Under the pieces are notes generated by a model. The model made no database searches. It was not told the origin of the DNA and saw only the letters and a list, made by a program, of their open reading frames with translations. A program made the position numbers and the translations under genes. This document shows positions 32,480 to 43,889 of a stretch of DNA of 64,000 nucleotides, piece by piece. The DNA is from Patagioenas fasciata (Eukaryota > Chordata > Aves > Columbiformes > Columbidae). The stretch spans positions 6,186,945 through 6,250,944 of the forward strand of contig NC_092541.1 of assembly GCF_037038585.1 (NCBI RefSeq), in the 5' to 3' direction. Positions within the stretch are counted from its first letter, which is position 1, and each line of letters opens with the position of its first letter.

Positions 32480-33330
32480 TTTTCAGGTTCTTCCTAGATT
32501 ATGCCTCTGATGTACTTTTGATTAAACCAGTGCCCAAGAGCATCAGCCAAGCAAGAGGGATTCTCATGAACAAAAGTTGTCTACCACAGACAATTCACAG
32601 ATACTGCTGAGTGTTTCCCATTGTCACATACACATCTCAAGGGGACCAGGGTGATCAAATCCTGCACAGAGCTTTTCTGGAGCAAAGATCATGCTGACAT
32701 AGCAGAGCCTTAGAGGTTCTGGGCCTAAGCAAAGCTGCTTCAGCCATGCTTGCAGATGACCAGGTACTACAGAGCAGTGATGGGCCTGTGAATGTTAGTC
32801 ACAGTACTTAGACTGCCCTCGCCCGTGGGGGTGATGGGTTTCCAGGGCCTCTGCTGTGTGACTCAGTGTAGTTAATCCCAATACTGATTTGTGAACAGTG
32901 TCGACCTTGCATGCCTGCTCAGTCCTGGGCCCTGCCAGGTTTTGTACGGGTGGTGGTTAAAGCTGCATGGTGGGAACCAATCCCATGTGTGCTGGCCATG
33001 GCCCTAGAACAATCAGTGGAGGGGGGAGGAGAAGACAGAGGTGAGGCTGTGGCCACCCCTGAGGGTATTCCATCCATTCATACAAGAGCTCAGAGCCCAC
33101 CTGCATCTTTCTTGCCATGTGCACCCGGTATTCCTGTCCTTGCTGATCTTTTCCTTCTCCTTCATGTTCGGTGTCAGAGCAATTTGATTTCCATCAGAAA
33201 TGCACCATTTCATTGTCCCCATTTCTGTGCTGTCTGCCCTCAGATCCCACATGTTTAGAGCCAATTTCCACCATCTACACCTTCAGCAGAGTGGGTAAAA
33301 TTTCCCTGCTACTCCTACCCATACCCACTG
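32480..33330. other. No gene recognised
   Basis: Nothing supported as gene or element. The right part (33060-33330) resembles 50870-51130 ('CAGAGCCCACCTGCA' versus 'CTGAGTCCACCTGCA', 'GTGTCAGAGCAA'), so it is the outer end of the keratin 3' duplicated flank. Confidence 0.4.
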
Positions 33331-33334
33331 GCCA

Positions 33335-33832
33335 TGGCCCCTACATTGGTTGATGGAAGGGAGAGGAAGGCTCAGCAGCAGCTATGGGCCATCCCAAGGG
33401 CTGTTCCAGGCTTCAGCCTTCTTGCCAAAGTAAATAATCTTCTAGAGCCTCACACCCATCCCCTGCCACCCCAGCACAGCTCTAGCCATAGCAAAGAAAC
33501 ATCCTTCCTCAAGAGCTCAGGGGGCTGCTGACCCCTCAGGGGCTCCTGCCTTTCTGGGTATTTGTGGGCAGAGGCACAGCAAGGCAAAACCTGATGGTCA
33601 CTGACAGCAGAGAAGCCAGAGACAATTTCCTCAGGTCCAAGGGATGGTGTCCAAAAGAGGAGCCACTGAGAGCATCACAACCTCTCATTCCTCTGTCACT
33701 GGAGAAGGATCCCCTAGTGCCCTCACCCCCTTTCCACTCCAGAGTAACACCATTCTCCTTTGGCAGCTTGGGGAGTTTCCACACAGGGAAGGACCACATG
33801 GAGGCCAGGTTTGAATGCAGCAGAACTTTAAT
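33335..33832 (-). terminator. Keratin gene 3 3' flank and poly(A) signal
   Basis: ATTAAA (plus TTTAAT, 33827-33832) lies about 340 bases past the stop at 34172. The flank is homologous to 24290-24788 and 51140-51637. A short direct repeat ('CTTGGTCAAGAGGAAGTC') at 33916-33957 lies in the 3' UTR and is unique to this copy. Confidence 0.65.
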
Positions 33833-34171
33833 GAGACAAAAGAGGGAAACAAGGTCACTGCAAGTGGAGGACAGAGGAGCAGGAATCCAAAGAGGAATCT
33901 GAAAGTCTGCTGTCCTTGGTCAAGAGGAAGTCGCTGTCCTTGGTCAAGAGGAAGTCTGTGCATGATGTTCGTCTATCTGCCACACGGAGTGGAGAGAGAT
34001 GCTCCCTGGGGAAACCTTGTTGCCAAGGGGAAATGAAACAAACAAGGAAACTGGAAAGAAAGGTAAAGCCATTCAGCTCTCCTGAAAACATATCCAATAT
34101 TTTGATCTTTTGTTCAGCACCACGTTTTCAGTTCCTTGAGGTATCTCCCTGGGCTCTTCCCAGCATCTTTA

Positions 34172-34474
34172 TCAGCGCAGGTACCTTCTGCCAAAGTAGC
34201 GGCCAGAAATGCCAGAGAGGTCGCAGCACCCGGAGTTGATGGGCACTCCATCACAGCTGAGGATTCTGCCAACAGCAGCAGAGGTGGAGGAGCCCACAAC
34301 GGTGTTCTGTGGGAAGGAGCTGAGGATGGGGCCAGGCAGGGTCACCACCACGGGGGAGGGCTCAATGACAACTCTGGAGTCCTGGCACTGCCTGACACAG
34401 GGCTCATTGCAGCTGTTGGCCAGTGGGATTGGGCCACAGGGCTGGCAGGGCAGGCACTGGTCATAGCAGGACAT
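34172..34474 (-). CDS. Feather beta-keratin, gene 3 (100 aa)
   Basis: Start [10 protein letters not shown] at 34474-34472; exon 2 begins near 34495. Head [18 protein letters not shown], beta-core [20 protein letters not shown], tail [13 protein letters not shown]. It shares with genes 2 and 4 the loss of the two C-terminal cysteines (RYLR then TGA-TAA). It differs from gene 2 by one residue (Ile16). The exon 1 donor is at 34801. It is divergently arranged with V pseudogene E about 2 kb to the right. Confidence 0.95.
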   Translation of the reverse strand: MSCYDQCLPCQPCGPIPLANSCNEPCVRQCQDSRVVIEPSPVVVTLPGPILSSFPQNTVVGSSTSAAVGRILSCDGVPINSGCCDLSGISGRYFGRRYLR

Positions 34475-34801
34475 GTCTTGAGAGTGGAGGAGAACCTGGG
34501 AGAGAATCAGGGAAGAAGCAGAGCACAAGAGTGGGTGAAGAGCAGACTGGTTTCCCTGGTCAAAAAGGAGCCAAGGTCACTTCTGATTAGGGAGCTGGCA
34601 GATGTGCCAGGAGCCACACAGTCTTCATTGATCTACAAAAATCACCCTGGCTCAGGGAGGCTCTCTCCTAGTGAATAAACTAAAGCCTCCCTCTGCTACA
34701 TCCCAGATGCAAACCCCATGACAAGAAACAGCCAACATCAGCAGAGATATCCATCAATGACAGCTGTCAATTTTAAAGAGGAGAAGAGGCTTCAGACTTA
34801 C

Positions 34802-34870
34802 CTGGTTCCCAAGCAGAAGAAGGTAAGAGAAGTCGATGAGAGAGCAGGGACTTCGGCTGCCTTTTATACC
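34802..34870 (-). promoter_or_regulatory. Keratin gene 3 non-coding exon 1 and TATA box
   Basis: TATA box GTATAAAAG (34861-34869, minus strand). The untranslated exon 1 ends at 34802 before the donor GTAAG (34801-34797). The flank 34871-34970 is conserved with the other copies. Confidence 0.85.
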
Positions 34871-36010
34871 TGCCCTTCAGTGCTGCAGGACCAGAGACAC
34901 CCTTGGCAGAGGTAACAATTTTCTGACAAGCTCTTCTTGAATTCAAATCATCACAGTTAATGATAAGGGCTGTGTTTGGTTTGCTGCATTGCTGCCTTTT
35001 CATTTCCAGATTTGTGCCGTGCCCATTTCCCAATGAAGGCTTCTGATCCCAAGGATGACAAGCAGCAGGATTTCTAGGGCACAAATGCAAGAATAGAAGC
35101 AGAAGAGCAGGCAAATGATGTCACATTGTGTCACTCTGTTGTTGCTCTTTGAAATGCCATTCTCAGGAAGATCTAACCATCCTCAATTGGATGCCCAAGG
35201 GCTCCTGTGCATGAGAACAGGCCAAGCCTTCATTTTTCCTGCCCTCCTCAGGTGACTCCTATTGTCCCTTGCTTTTTCCTTCCCAGGTATGAGAGTTGTG
35301 TTGCTTTGTTTTGACCCCAACCTGCCTAACACTGCACAATCCTCAGAGGTCCTCAGCAGAGTCCATGGATTTATCTAACACCATGGTTCATGTTGTTGCT
35401 ATGCGTGTTCTTTTCCTGTGTGTACTTGTAAGCAGTTTGTTGCGGATACATGTGAGAGTACATACCTGTGTATAATACCATGCCACTCTGCATGAGTCTG
35501 TGTGTGTGTTTGTCCTTGTGTGTCACTAATCGCGAGGGAATGTGCTGCTCATGGCAGAGACACTCTTCACTGCTCTGTCCATGAGCACCACAGAGCAGCA
35601 GGGTCCCAGGGTCAGAAGAAGCCTGAGTGCAGCTGAGTGGTGATGGCATCAGCCTGCTGGAGATCTGTCCAGGGGAGAAGCCCTTAAATGCAGCCCCCGT
35701 CTCCTGAACCCTTCTTTTGTTGCCTGTCCAAAATTCTCACTCTTCTGCTACCAGTTTCAGGAAGCAACAAGGATGGTTCCAGTCCACTTTGAATCCTTGG
35801 TTTAATTCAGTGTAACAACATTGGGTGTGTCTCAGCATGGCTGGCAGTCTCCCCTGCCTGCATCTCCAGGCCAGGACACAGCTGCTCTCCCCAGTGCTAG
35901 AGAGTTCAAAAGGATGAGGTTTGCTTTGTGGGCAAGGAGGAAGGTTGAGGAATCCTGTAGACCATGTGCTGGCCATCTCAGAGTGTATCTGCTTCCAATG
36001 AAGTGTAGAA
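34871..36010. repeat. Keratin-to-V conserved spacer, copy 3
   Basis: Same blocks as 25861-26720 and 52711-53990. It ends with the 'GTGTCTCAGCATGGCTGGCA' block also seen at 6178, 53678 and, decayed, 57600. Confidence 0.65.
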
Positions 36011-36436
36011 TGTGGCTGAGATGGAACACAGCTCACTACACCGGATTTGGGATTGAGTCCCCAATACCCAGCTGCTGTCCTTCTTTCTAACAAGGTCTGT
36101 GTCTCAGTAGGTACATTTTCTAAGCCTCCCCTCCTGAAGGTCTGTCATTTGGAGCACAGATCCAGCTTTCAGCCAGTGCAGTCAAGGGCTTTCCCCCTTC
36201 CCTTTAGTGACCTCAGCAAGATCAGTGCCAGGGAGTTCTGCTGGGAGAGCTCAGCCCACAGATTTTTCCCCTCGCTCCACACAGCCACAACTTGACCACT
36301 CTCCATCTCTGTTCATGGCCACATCTTCCCTTTCCTTCTGGTCTGGCTCTGTCTCACTGTCACTTTTCCTAACCATTCCCTGGGAAAAATCAGAGCTGGG
36401 TGACCTTTAATGATGTTTGGTCTTCTTTCTTGGCAG

Positions 36437-36727
36437 CAACCACAGGCAGAGCCCAAGTGCAGCAGGAGCAGTCGGCAGAGACCATTGAGGGCACTGGCAT
36501 CAACATCAGCTGCTCACACCCCAACATACCGTCAATCGAGGTCATCATCTGGTACTGTCAGCTCCCAGAATGAGGCCCTGCATTCATCACGCTCAGTTGC
36601 AAAGCTATCCAAGTACTGCAGGACCCACCAGGGCAGCTGTCAGTGGTGGTAGATCGCTGGTTCAGTGCCCTGTGACTCACCTGACCCACCACAGGGACAC
36701 AGCGGTGTATTACTGCACCGTGGGAGA
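36437..36727 (+). pseudogene. TCR alpha/delta V pseudogene V-E
   Basis: A V exon of the same family as V-A to V-D: after acceptor CAG (36434-36436) come GRAQVQQEQSAETIEGTG, SCSHP, IIWYCQLP, and YYCTV near the end. It is dead. There is a TGA where an Arg codon stands in V-B and V-D, TGA codons in the framework-3 ALWL-R region (Trp and Arg positions), and a one-base deletion just after. Many changes are CpG decay (CGA to TGA, CGG to TGG). No leader exon or GGAGA array was seen upstream. An RSS remnant follows. Confidence 0.9.
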
Positions 36728-36766
36728 CATGGAGAGAAGAGACAGGGCGGCAGCCAGGCACAAACC
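36728..36766 (+). promoter_or_regulatory. Decayed 23-RSS of V-E (CATGGAG / GCACAAACC)
   Basis: The positions and the 23-base spacer are kept. The heptamer has lost the essential CAC (now CAT, 36728-36730). The nonamer GCACAAACC (36758-36766) is closer to the consensus than those of the live genes. Confidence 0.65.
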
Positions 36767-36829
36767 ACCACAGACAGGGCCAGGCATGTGTGTTGTGGCG
36801 GACAACCCTGGTGGTTCTGCTGCCCAACT

Positions 36830-38098
36830 GGCATCGGTTTCAGCATCAACACCAGCACTGACATCGGCACCAACCACACTCCCAGTGGGACACAACAGCG
36901 GGGAGCAACCATGACTGTAACAATGCCAGTGTCTGGCAGTGCCCGGGAAGGAGCAATTGCATCCACCAACCCCACCAGCTCCCAGTGAGGAGCAGTGACT
37001 TTCTGCTCTGCACAGGGAGACAGGCACCAGAGATCCTCCTGCCCAAGGTGTTGTAGCATCAACTGCCCGTTGCTGCTGCTCCATGGGCAGGGTCTGACGA
37101 TCTCTCTTAGAATAGAAAGAATCAACTGCTATAGTGCTCAAACTAGCAGTTGCTTTGATGTCACACCCGAACTACTTTCTTGCTGGTTACTTTGTGAATA
37201 AACTCAGATACACAATTACACACTGAATCCTCGAGCTCAACAGTCTGCTTCCAAGGTGCTCTTGTTGGTGTTGGAAAGGCATCCTGTAGAGCCAGCAGTT
37301 CCATCACAGACACTTAAAAGGGTATCCCACAGTGGTTGGTGTTTGGGACATAGGGCTCATAGCACAGGACTCCCCTCAACCTCAGACTGAGAACCTTTGG
37401 TGTTGAAGTGAAGCCATGGAGGTAGAAGAGAAGCTTGAGCTGGGCACTTGTTGAAAGACAGATCTGAGACTCAAGTTCAGACCTCAGGAGTGAGCCACAA
37501 AGAGACCTGCTAAGTTGCCCTGCAGGGCTGAGAGTCTGAGGTGAGGAAGAGCTGGGAAGAGGCCTCTGAGCATGGGGTCCTGGGCCCAGCCAGTCCCCAG
37601 AGGGGTCTGTGTGGCTGTAGGAGCTAACACAGCTCTGAAAGTCCGTGTCCACAAGCTTTGGAAGCAGAGAGCCCTGTTCTCTGCCTCAACTGGGGACTGT
37701 TGTGGCAGCTGTAATTGTATTACAAGGGAACTCCTGGCAGGTTTCCAGTCATTGGAGAGCAAAGCCCAGTGTCCTTCTGCCATGGCTTTGACTGAACAAC
37801 AGGACCCTGAAGGCCTGGTGGTAGCAGGGTTGGGAATGGGAGCTGCTGTGTTAAACACCAGTTTTCTGCAGTTCCTGCCAACTGTGTGAGCAAAGGGCCC
37901 TGGGTGAGAAGTGGCAGAGGAGCCCTGCTCCAGGCACCAGATGTCAGAAGACATTAAAGTCAAGCAGCCCTTTTTTGTGCCTCTGTATTGGGGTTCAGGG
38001 GCTCAGGGTGGGACAAACAACTGGAGGTTGCGGGTAATGTGGGGAGGTCAAGGGTCACAGAAGGACTGCCTGTACAATGGAGAGTATGTTGCCCTGTG
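36830..38098. repeat. Post-V duplicated block, copy 2, left part
   Basis: Matches 16060-16965 (V tail, then 'AACCTTTGGTGTTGAAGTGA' and 'GCCAACTGTGTGAGCAAAGG'). At about 38098 the match breaks off and resumes at about 42370, after a 4.3 kb segment. Confidence 0.65.
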
Positions 38099-38450
38099 CT
38101 CCCCCTGCCAGGGTGTGGGATTGTGTCTGTCCCTGTGTGTCTGGTTTCTGTAGAAGATGCTCTTTATAAAGAAGTTTCTCTTCAGGTTCCTCCTCTGTGG
38201 CCAGAGGAGAAGGGAGAGAGTGTGTGAGACCTGGGTCCAGGCGCTTCAGTGTGTGTCTGGTCCTCCCTCCATCCAGATAGTCCCAGGGACAGGGTGGGCG
38301 TGAGTGGGTGCAGGGGTGCCTTCTCCATCTCCTGCAGAGCTGGGTGCAGCCTATGCAGCTGCCTAGGTGATTGATGTCAGGAGAAGTTCACCAGGTATGC
38401 CTGTCCCTTTGATGGACTGCTTAAGCCACGAGTCTGTTATCTCTCTAGAG

Positions 38451-39911
38451 CAGGGGTGTCAAGCTTATTTTCACCAGAGGCCACATCAGCCTCACAGTTG
38501 CCTTCTCAGGGCTGAATGTAATTTTAGGATTCCACTGCTGGGCCTTGTGTTTGCCACTTGCAAGCATTGTACTCCTTTATCACCAGCACTGTCTCATAGC
38601 ACAAAAGACATACTGTTTTTTCTCCTTGAAACACAAACATGTATTTGGCCTCCCATCTGTCATTAAATTGTCTTCCTTCTACATCAATCTTTCTCTTACT
38701 GGACATCTTGGGATTCAAATTGTTCCACCAGAGATGGTATGGTGCACCACCTAAGTAAAAGACCAAGACGTCCTTTAGGACCAGGTTAAATAATAGTCAG
38801 GCCCTCTCACACAGGCTCACCTTTCCTTCAACCCCCCTTCCCCATAAACAGCAGTCACTCTTTCTCCACCAATTTTCCGCCTCCATTTATCCCAGTAGCG
38901 TTCTCCTCATTCCCCCATTGGCAATCCCTTGGACAGCAATATTATCCTTAATACCATTCCGTGGTATGAACATTCTCCTTATTCTTCCATGGTGGAATAA
39001 GGAGAATGTTCCTTTAGGGGTGGACATGCTTACTGATATTCTCCTTTTATCACTCCTCACAAGGAACATTCTCCTTACTCCCCCATCCCCTGCCCCCCAG
39101 TAGAGACATTTGCTTTATTTCACCGTTACAAATCCTAGTAGGCACTTTTCTTCTTACCCCATCTGCTCAAGACATTTCCCCTTAAAGGCATATTCCCAAC
39201 TTGGCAGTCACATTTCAGTTCATAAATTAGCCAGATACATGAACTTTAGCAAGTGGCCAGGACTGCAGAACAATGCTTAGCTACTGCTTGTGCCCCAGAG
39301 CTGTCCTGTTATTAAACAACATATTATTAAATGACATCAGCATGTCATTGTGCAAGCATGGCCACAACTGATGGACCACAGACATAGCGTTATCCATGGA
39401 AAACAATGTAGAATTAATGAGTGGAACCCTGACTGATGGTTAGAAAATATCTTTTTACAGGTACTTCTTTTTAAATAACATGTAATTGTTAAAGTTCACA
39501 TATCTGGCTAATTTATTAAAAAATTAAATGAAATGTTTACCCAGTTGAGAGCACCCCTTTAAGACCCCCTTGCCCCCTTCCCCCATGCCACATAACTCTT
39601 GTCTGTCTCGTCTTTCAATGCCTCAAGGCAGTTACTAGTGTCTCCCATCAGTCTCACCTATGACTCTTACACAGGCTCACCACTCTCCTGTAACGACAAC
39701 CACAACTCCTGCCCTTCTCCTGATCCTGCAGCTTAGCATGTGTCACACACGCTGCACGTGTGTCACACACGCTGCACATGGGACTAGCCACTGGCAGGGG
39801 CCTGAGGACAAGGAGCTTGGTACTATTGCTGGGTAGAAACAAAGTGTCGGGCTGGATAAAACAAGGTGGAGGGCTGGATTCGGCCCATGGGCCTTGTGTT
39901 TGACACCTGTG
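38451..39911 (-). mobile_element. hAT (Charlie-like) DNA transposon, internally deleted, complete ends
   Basis: Terminal inverted repeats CAGGGGTGTCAA (38451) and TTGACACCTGTG (ending 39911) are flanked by a perfect 8-bp target duplication CTCTAGAG (38443-38450 and 39912-39919), the hallmark of hAT elements. A minus-strand frame (38524-38766) keeps an N-terminal transposase piece, MSSKRKIDVEGRQF...WEAKYMF...TVCLLCYETV..KEYN, of the BED/KRAB-less Charlie type. The dimerisation (hATC) domain and most catalytic parts are not visible. At 1.46 kb it is a deletion derivative of a longer autonomous element. Confidence 0.88.
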
Positions 39912-40095
39912 CTCTAGAGAGTCCTCTTGTGGTGGAGGTTGGGGGACAGACACAAAGAAGCTGCCTGGAGCAGCAGGGAGAGAGTTTGCTCCACCCTCTG
40001 GGCTGGGGCTTGGAGGCCTCTTTGATCTGGCAGAGGCAGAAGAGCTGAAGTTGCAAGCAGCCAGGCCCTTGTGCTGGCAAGTGCCTGGGCACCCC

Positions 40096-41146
40096 ATGAA
40101 GGAAGTGCATGACATGGTCCTGATTTTCCTGGCAGCCCTGGTGGAACTGGTTGACTTCGGTGAGATGTGACTTTCAGGCTGGGTAGAATGAGGCAAGATT
40201 TTGTGTTGCTGTTGGTGGTAGTGGGGAGATGTGAGTCCCAACTCCCTGGGGTATCTGGGAGTGTTTCTGTGGGGAGAGTAGAGGCTGCAGATGAGTGTGA
40301 CAAATAATCTGGAAGGTGCCAGGACTAATGGATATAAGAGGAGCAAGAAGAGGTCACCTTACACTTTCAGGTACTGAGAATTCCTCAATGTGCTGCTAAT
40401 ATATATGAAGCCCAAAAGAAAGAAAGATGCAAGGGAACAGAGCAATGCAGCATATAGGTTAACAAGATGAGAGGAGCTGAAATGTCATACTAGGACAGGT
40501 CAAGGGCAGAGCATGTGGTGTGTCATATGGAGGAACTGTAAAAGCAAGAAGATCTGGTCACGGATGAGAAAGAAACAGCTCATGTCTTCTGATGTTGAAG
40601 AGGAGACCAGCATTTAATGTAGCTCAGAGAGAGATATGTGGGCTGGAAGATCAGTCAGTCTTGCTGAATAGGAAGACGATCTGGGACAAAAGTAGTGGCA
40701 AGAACCTTCAGAGAGATGTGTGCAGCGGCAAAGAGCTCACCATTTCAGAGTTTAGGAACAGTGAAATGGAAAGTGGGGACAATGAGCAAGCTGATGAAGT
40801 GATAGACTGGTACACAGGTGAGCAAAGTTGAAAGCCCTTTCTGGCTTTACAGGTCATGCCCAAAAGGACACTGTGCTCCAGTTCCCAGCAGAAATGACCA
40901 TCCAGGTGGGAAATAGCACAGCTCTGCACTGCAATTTCTCCACCAGCTCTTCTGATCCATACATCTTCTGGTACCAACAGCACCAGAGCCAGCCCCCTCA
41001 GATGCTGCTGTGGGTGAACAAGTACAGAACTCGTGGAGATTCAGGGAGATTCTCCTCTACAATGTCTGTGGAGACCTCCCAGGTGATTCTGCATATGCGG
41101 GATGCCAAACTCCAGGACAGCGCTGCCTATTTCTGTGCGCTGGGCC
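40096..41146 (+). CDS. TCR alpha/delta variable gene V-F (two exons, intact)
   Basis: A V gene of a different family from V-A to V-D. Exon 1 (40096-40159) encodes MKEVHDMVLIFLAALVELVD, a hydrophobic leader; Met at 40114 is an alternative start in the same frame. The donor GT is at 40160 and the acceptor CAG at 40850-40852, phase 1. Exon 2 (40853-41146) reads GHAQKDTVLQFPAEMTIQVG, with first Cys (ALHCNFS), Trp (IFWYQQH) and second Cys (DSAAYFCAL), without stops. A near-consensus 23-RSS follows. The leader begins only about 185 bases right of the hAT element. Confidence 0.88.
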
Positions 41147-41185
41147 CACACTGGTGCCCACAGCTTGCAGTACTGCACAGAAACA
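41147..41185 (+). promoter_or_regulatory. 23-RSS of V-F (CACACTG / ACAGAAACA)
   Basis: Heptamer 41147-41153, spacer exactly 23 bases, nonamer 41177-41185. Heptamer and nonamer each differ from consensus at one or two positions. Confidence 0.85.
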
Positions 41186-41987
41186 TGGTGTGTGCTCTGA
41201 GGTTGATTCCCTTCCTGTCACTGCTTGCTTGTAGCTCTGAGCTCAACCCGTCCAGCAGTGGCACCTGGGGGCTGTGGTGAGGTTGGGTCTCTGCTTCCCC
41301 AGCCTGTGCTGTGATGAAGAACATGCCAGCATTCCTCAAGAACTGTATCTAGATCCAGGGCCTTGATGAAGAAAAGAGTCCAAGAAAACTGACTTGGAGC
41401 AGACTCACTGAAGGCTACACCATAAACAAGCCAAACCAGGCCTGTAAATGCCTTTTCCTTAAAATAGCTGATACAGTGGACTGTGCAAATAACCTATCGG
41501 CTTGTCTTCTCGTTCCTTTTCCTTTTGTCTCCACACAGGGCCACAGCTGCAGAGCAAAGCTTGTGAAAGGAGGTACAACATGTCTTAGGGTTTTGCCGTG
41601 TGTCCATAATAGCCCAAGGACTAAAGAGGCAATGTTTGTGCTGCCCCTGGGCATCAGTAACTGAATAAGACTCATCAGTCAAATGCTGAACAAAATTCTA
41701 TCTCCAAACCCTTCCCACACTCATCCATTGCCAGAGAGTGGTCCCACTCATTTTCATGTCTCTTCTCCTTCTCAGGGAAACTACCAGTGCTGGGAGGAAC
41801 CCCTATGTCCTTGAGTCTGTGCTGTTTCTCAGTCCCACAGTTGGCAACCACATCTCAATTATCTTGTTTCCTCTCATAGGACACAAGACTGGTTCTGGGG
41901 ACCTATGCTCAGGCACCCACCCCAGCACTGCATGTGATAGCTCAGCTGGAGGGTGCTGACTTTCCAGTTGGATCCTACATGGGGGGC
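41186..41987. other. No gene recognised
   Basis: 3' flank of V-F; no feature supported. Confidence 0.4.
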
Positions 41988-42263
41988 TGTGGTGGGTCCG
42001 TGGATTCCCTGACAGAGGATATGGGAACAGAGATTGGCCTTGAAGATATTAAGGTGTATCCATGAGAAAGAAGGGAGTTAAAGAGTGACACTGATGATAG
42101 TAAAATTAGCCAATGATATGTTATTATTGCAGCCTATAACCAATAGCAAAAAAACACATGAGCTAGTAAAGACTATATAAAAAAGTGTTTGTGGCAATAA
42201 ATGGAGACTGTTGTTTGTACTTAAGAACTTGATCTATGTCGTTTGTCCATCTCAACTGTGACA
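41988..42263 (+). mobile_element. Short LTR-like sequence of an ERV (fossil)
   Basis: TG...CA ends (TGTGGTGGG to ACTGTGACA) enclose a TATA box (ACTATATAAAAAAG) and a following polyadenylation signal (GCAATAAATGG) at LTR-like spacing. No flanking direct repeat was found and the boundaries are uncertain. Confidence 0.5.
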
Positions 42264-42369
42264 ACCCCATGTAGTGAACTGGAGTCTGTTGCTCATGAAG
42301 CATCTCCTTCACCTGAGAAACACTAGGGCACTTGATTGTTGTCCTACTGCTGTTCCAGGGTGTCCCACC

Positions 42370-43290
42370 TCTCCCAAGTGACATAGATCTGCTCTACCAG
42401 CCTTATTGGAGGCTTTGCATGCCCTTATTTATCTCAGAGGGCTCTAGACAGCATTGACCAGGAGTTGATGGCAGCCCTCAGTGTCCTGCACTCTGCTGTG
42501 TCTCATCTCCCTTGTCCATTTCAGGTCCTGCTTTTGGCTGCTCTCCAGGAGTTCAGAGGGCTTCAATGCTCCACAGACACAATCTTCCCCCAAAAGCAAA
42601 GAATGACAAGCAGTGACAGCTGCCTGAAGACAGATCCGGGCCCAGGCTCTTTCTCCAGCCTCAGTGGTCTGTCTCAGGGATTTTCCCAAATACCACTGAG
42701 AAAGAGAGCACAGCTGACGAGGGTGGGCATCAGCCTGTCCTTCGGCACTGGTGCCTGGGCCTGGCTGCAGGACTAAGAGCCAAGTGCCCAGCACTGGTGG
42801 ATACAGGAGAATTGGCCCCAGAAGCACCACCGCTTCCAGAAGGGAGGAGTAGACATTCAGTCCAGACTCAATCTTTTCACTTGAACAGCTCTGCGCTCAG
42901 GTGAAATCAATCCCACACTGCTGATAAAGGTGTATCTGCCATGTTGATACCTGCTTATAAAGTGGTGACATGGCCTCCCTTCACTGTCAGTGTGCAGGAA
43001 GAAGAGCTTTGAGAACATGATTCTTCTGTTCTGAAATGAAAATCAGAAGGGGAAAAGTAAATGCCCTTTGGAAGTGCTAATATCCTGCCAGTGAGTGTAG
43101 AGACTTGCTGCCAGCCAGCCTTCTGCAGCTCTGCAGTTTGGGGACTTTGCCAATCACATTTAAGTGTTTCCGTAATTAAGCAAAGTGGAACAATGGGTTG
43201 TTGAAAATTGATGTGGGGTTTTAGATGTGGAAATGCCCTGACATATCTAGCATGAAACATAGTGATTTACATATTTTTAATTAAAAAAAA
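42370..43290. repeat. Post-V duplicated block, copy 2, right part
   Basis: Matches 16965-17756 ('CCAGCCTTATTGGAGGCTT', 'GATGGCAGCCCTCAGTGTCC', 'CCCTTTGGAAGT', 'CAGCCTTCTGCAGCTCTGCA'). It continues into the OR pseudogene as the first copy does. Confidence 0.7.
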
Positions 43291-43889
43291 AAATACTGGG
43301 TGGAGGGAAGGAAAGGGAGTGTAAGTTTTGTTGACTGTCTCATGCTAGGAATGATGGCTATAGGGAGAGATGCCAGTCACTGCCAAATTTTCTCTTGAAC
43401 CAGAGCATGATTCTGTGGAAAAGCCACAAGAATGGGGCCCAGATACATACAGGAAATGTCACACTAAACAGAGAAATGCGCATTTCCTGAAGAAGTGAGC
43501 CAACTGCTCACACTTTTTAGGGGATTCAGATGAATCCCTGACAAAATGAAGCACCCAACAAACTGGAATACAAACCTGTGGGAGGACCACTCCTCCGGTG
43601 CTGTGTCAGAGAACTGTTTCTGGTTGGGGTTTGTGACCCTTTCTAAGTGCTGGTCTGCAGGGCACAGTGAGGCCATTCTGGGTTTACCCAGGAGTGAATA
43701 GAGGGAGGTGGGAGCATTAGAATTGAGGCTAAGCCCAGCCTAAGGTGGTTGTGCGTGGGCAATTTGTGGCTTCTCACTGCCTATGATGTCCAGGTGTACT
43801 TACACTTTGGGGAGGAAGTTCTGCAGGGTAGAAGTCATGAGGGGTTGGGGATGAAACTGTTTGCTCCCACTGAGGCCCTTTGGAAAGCC

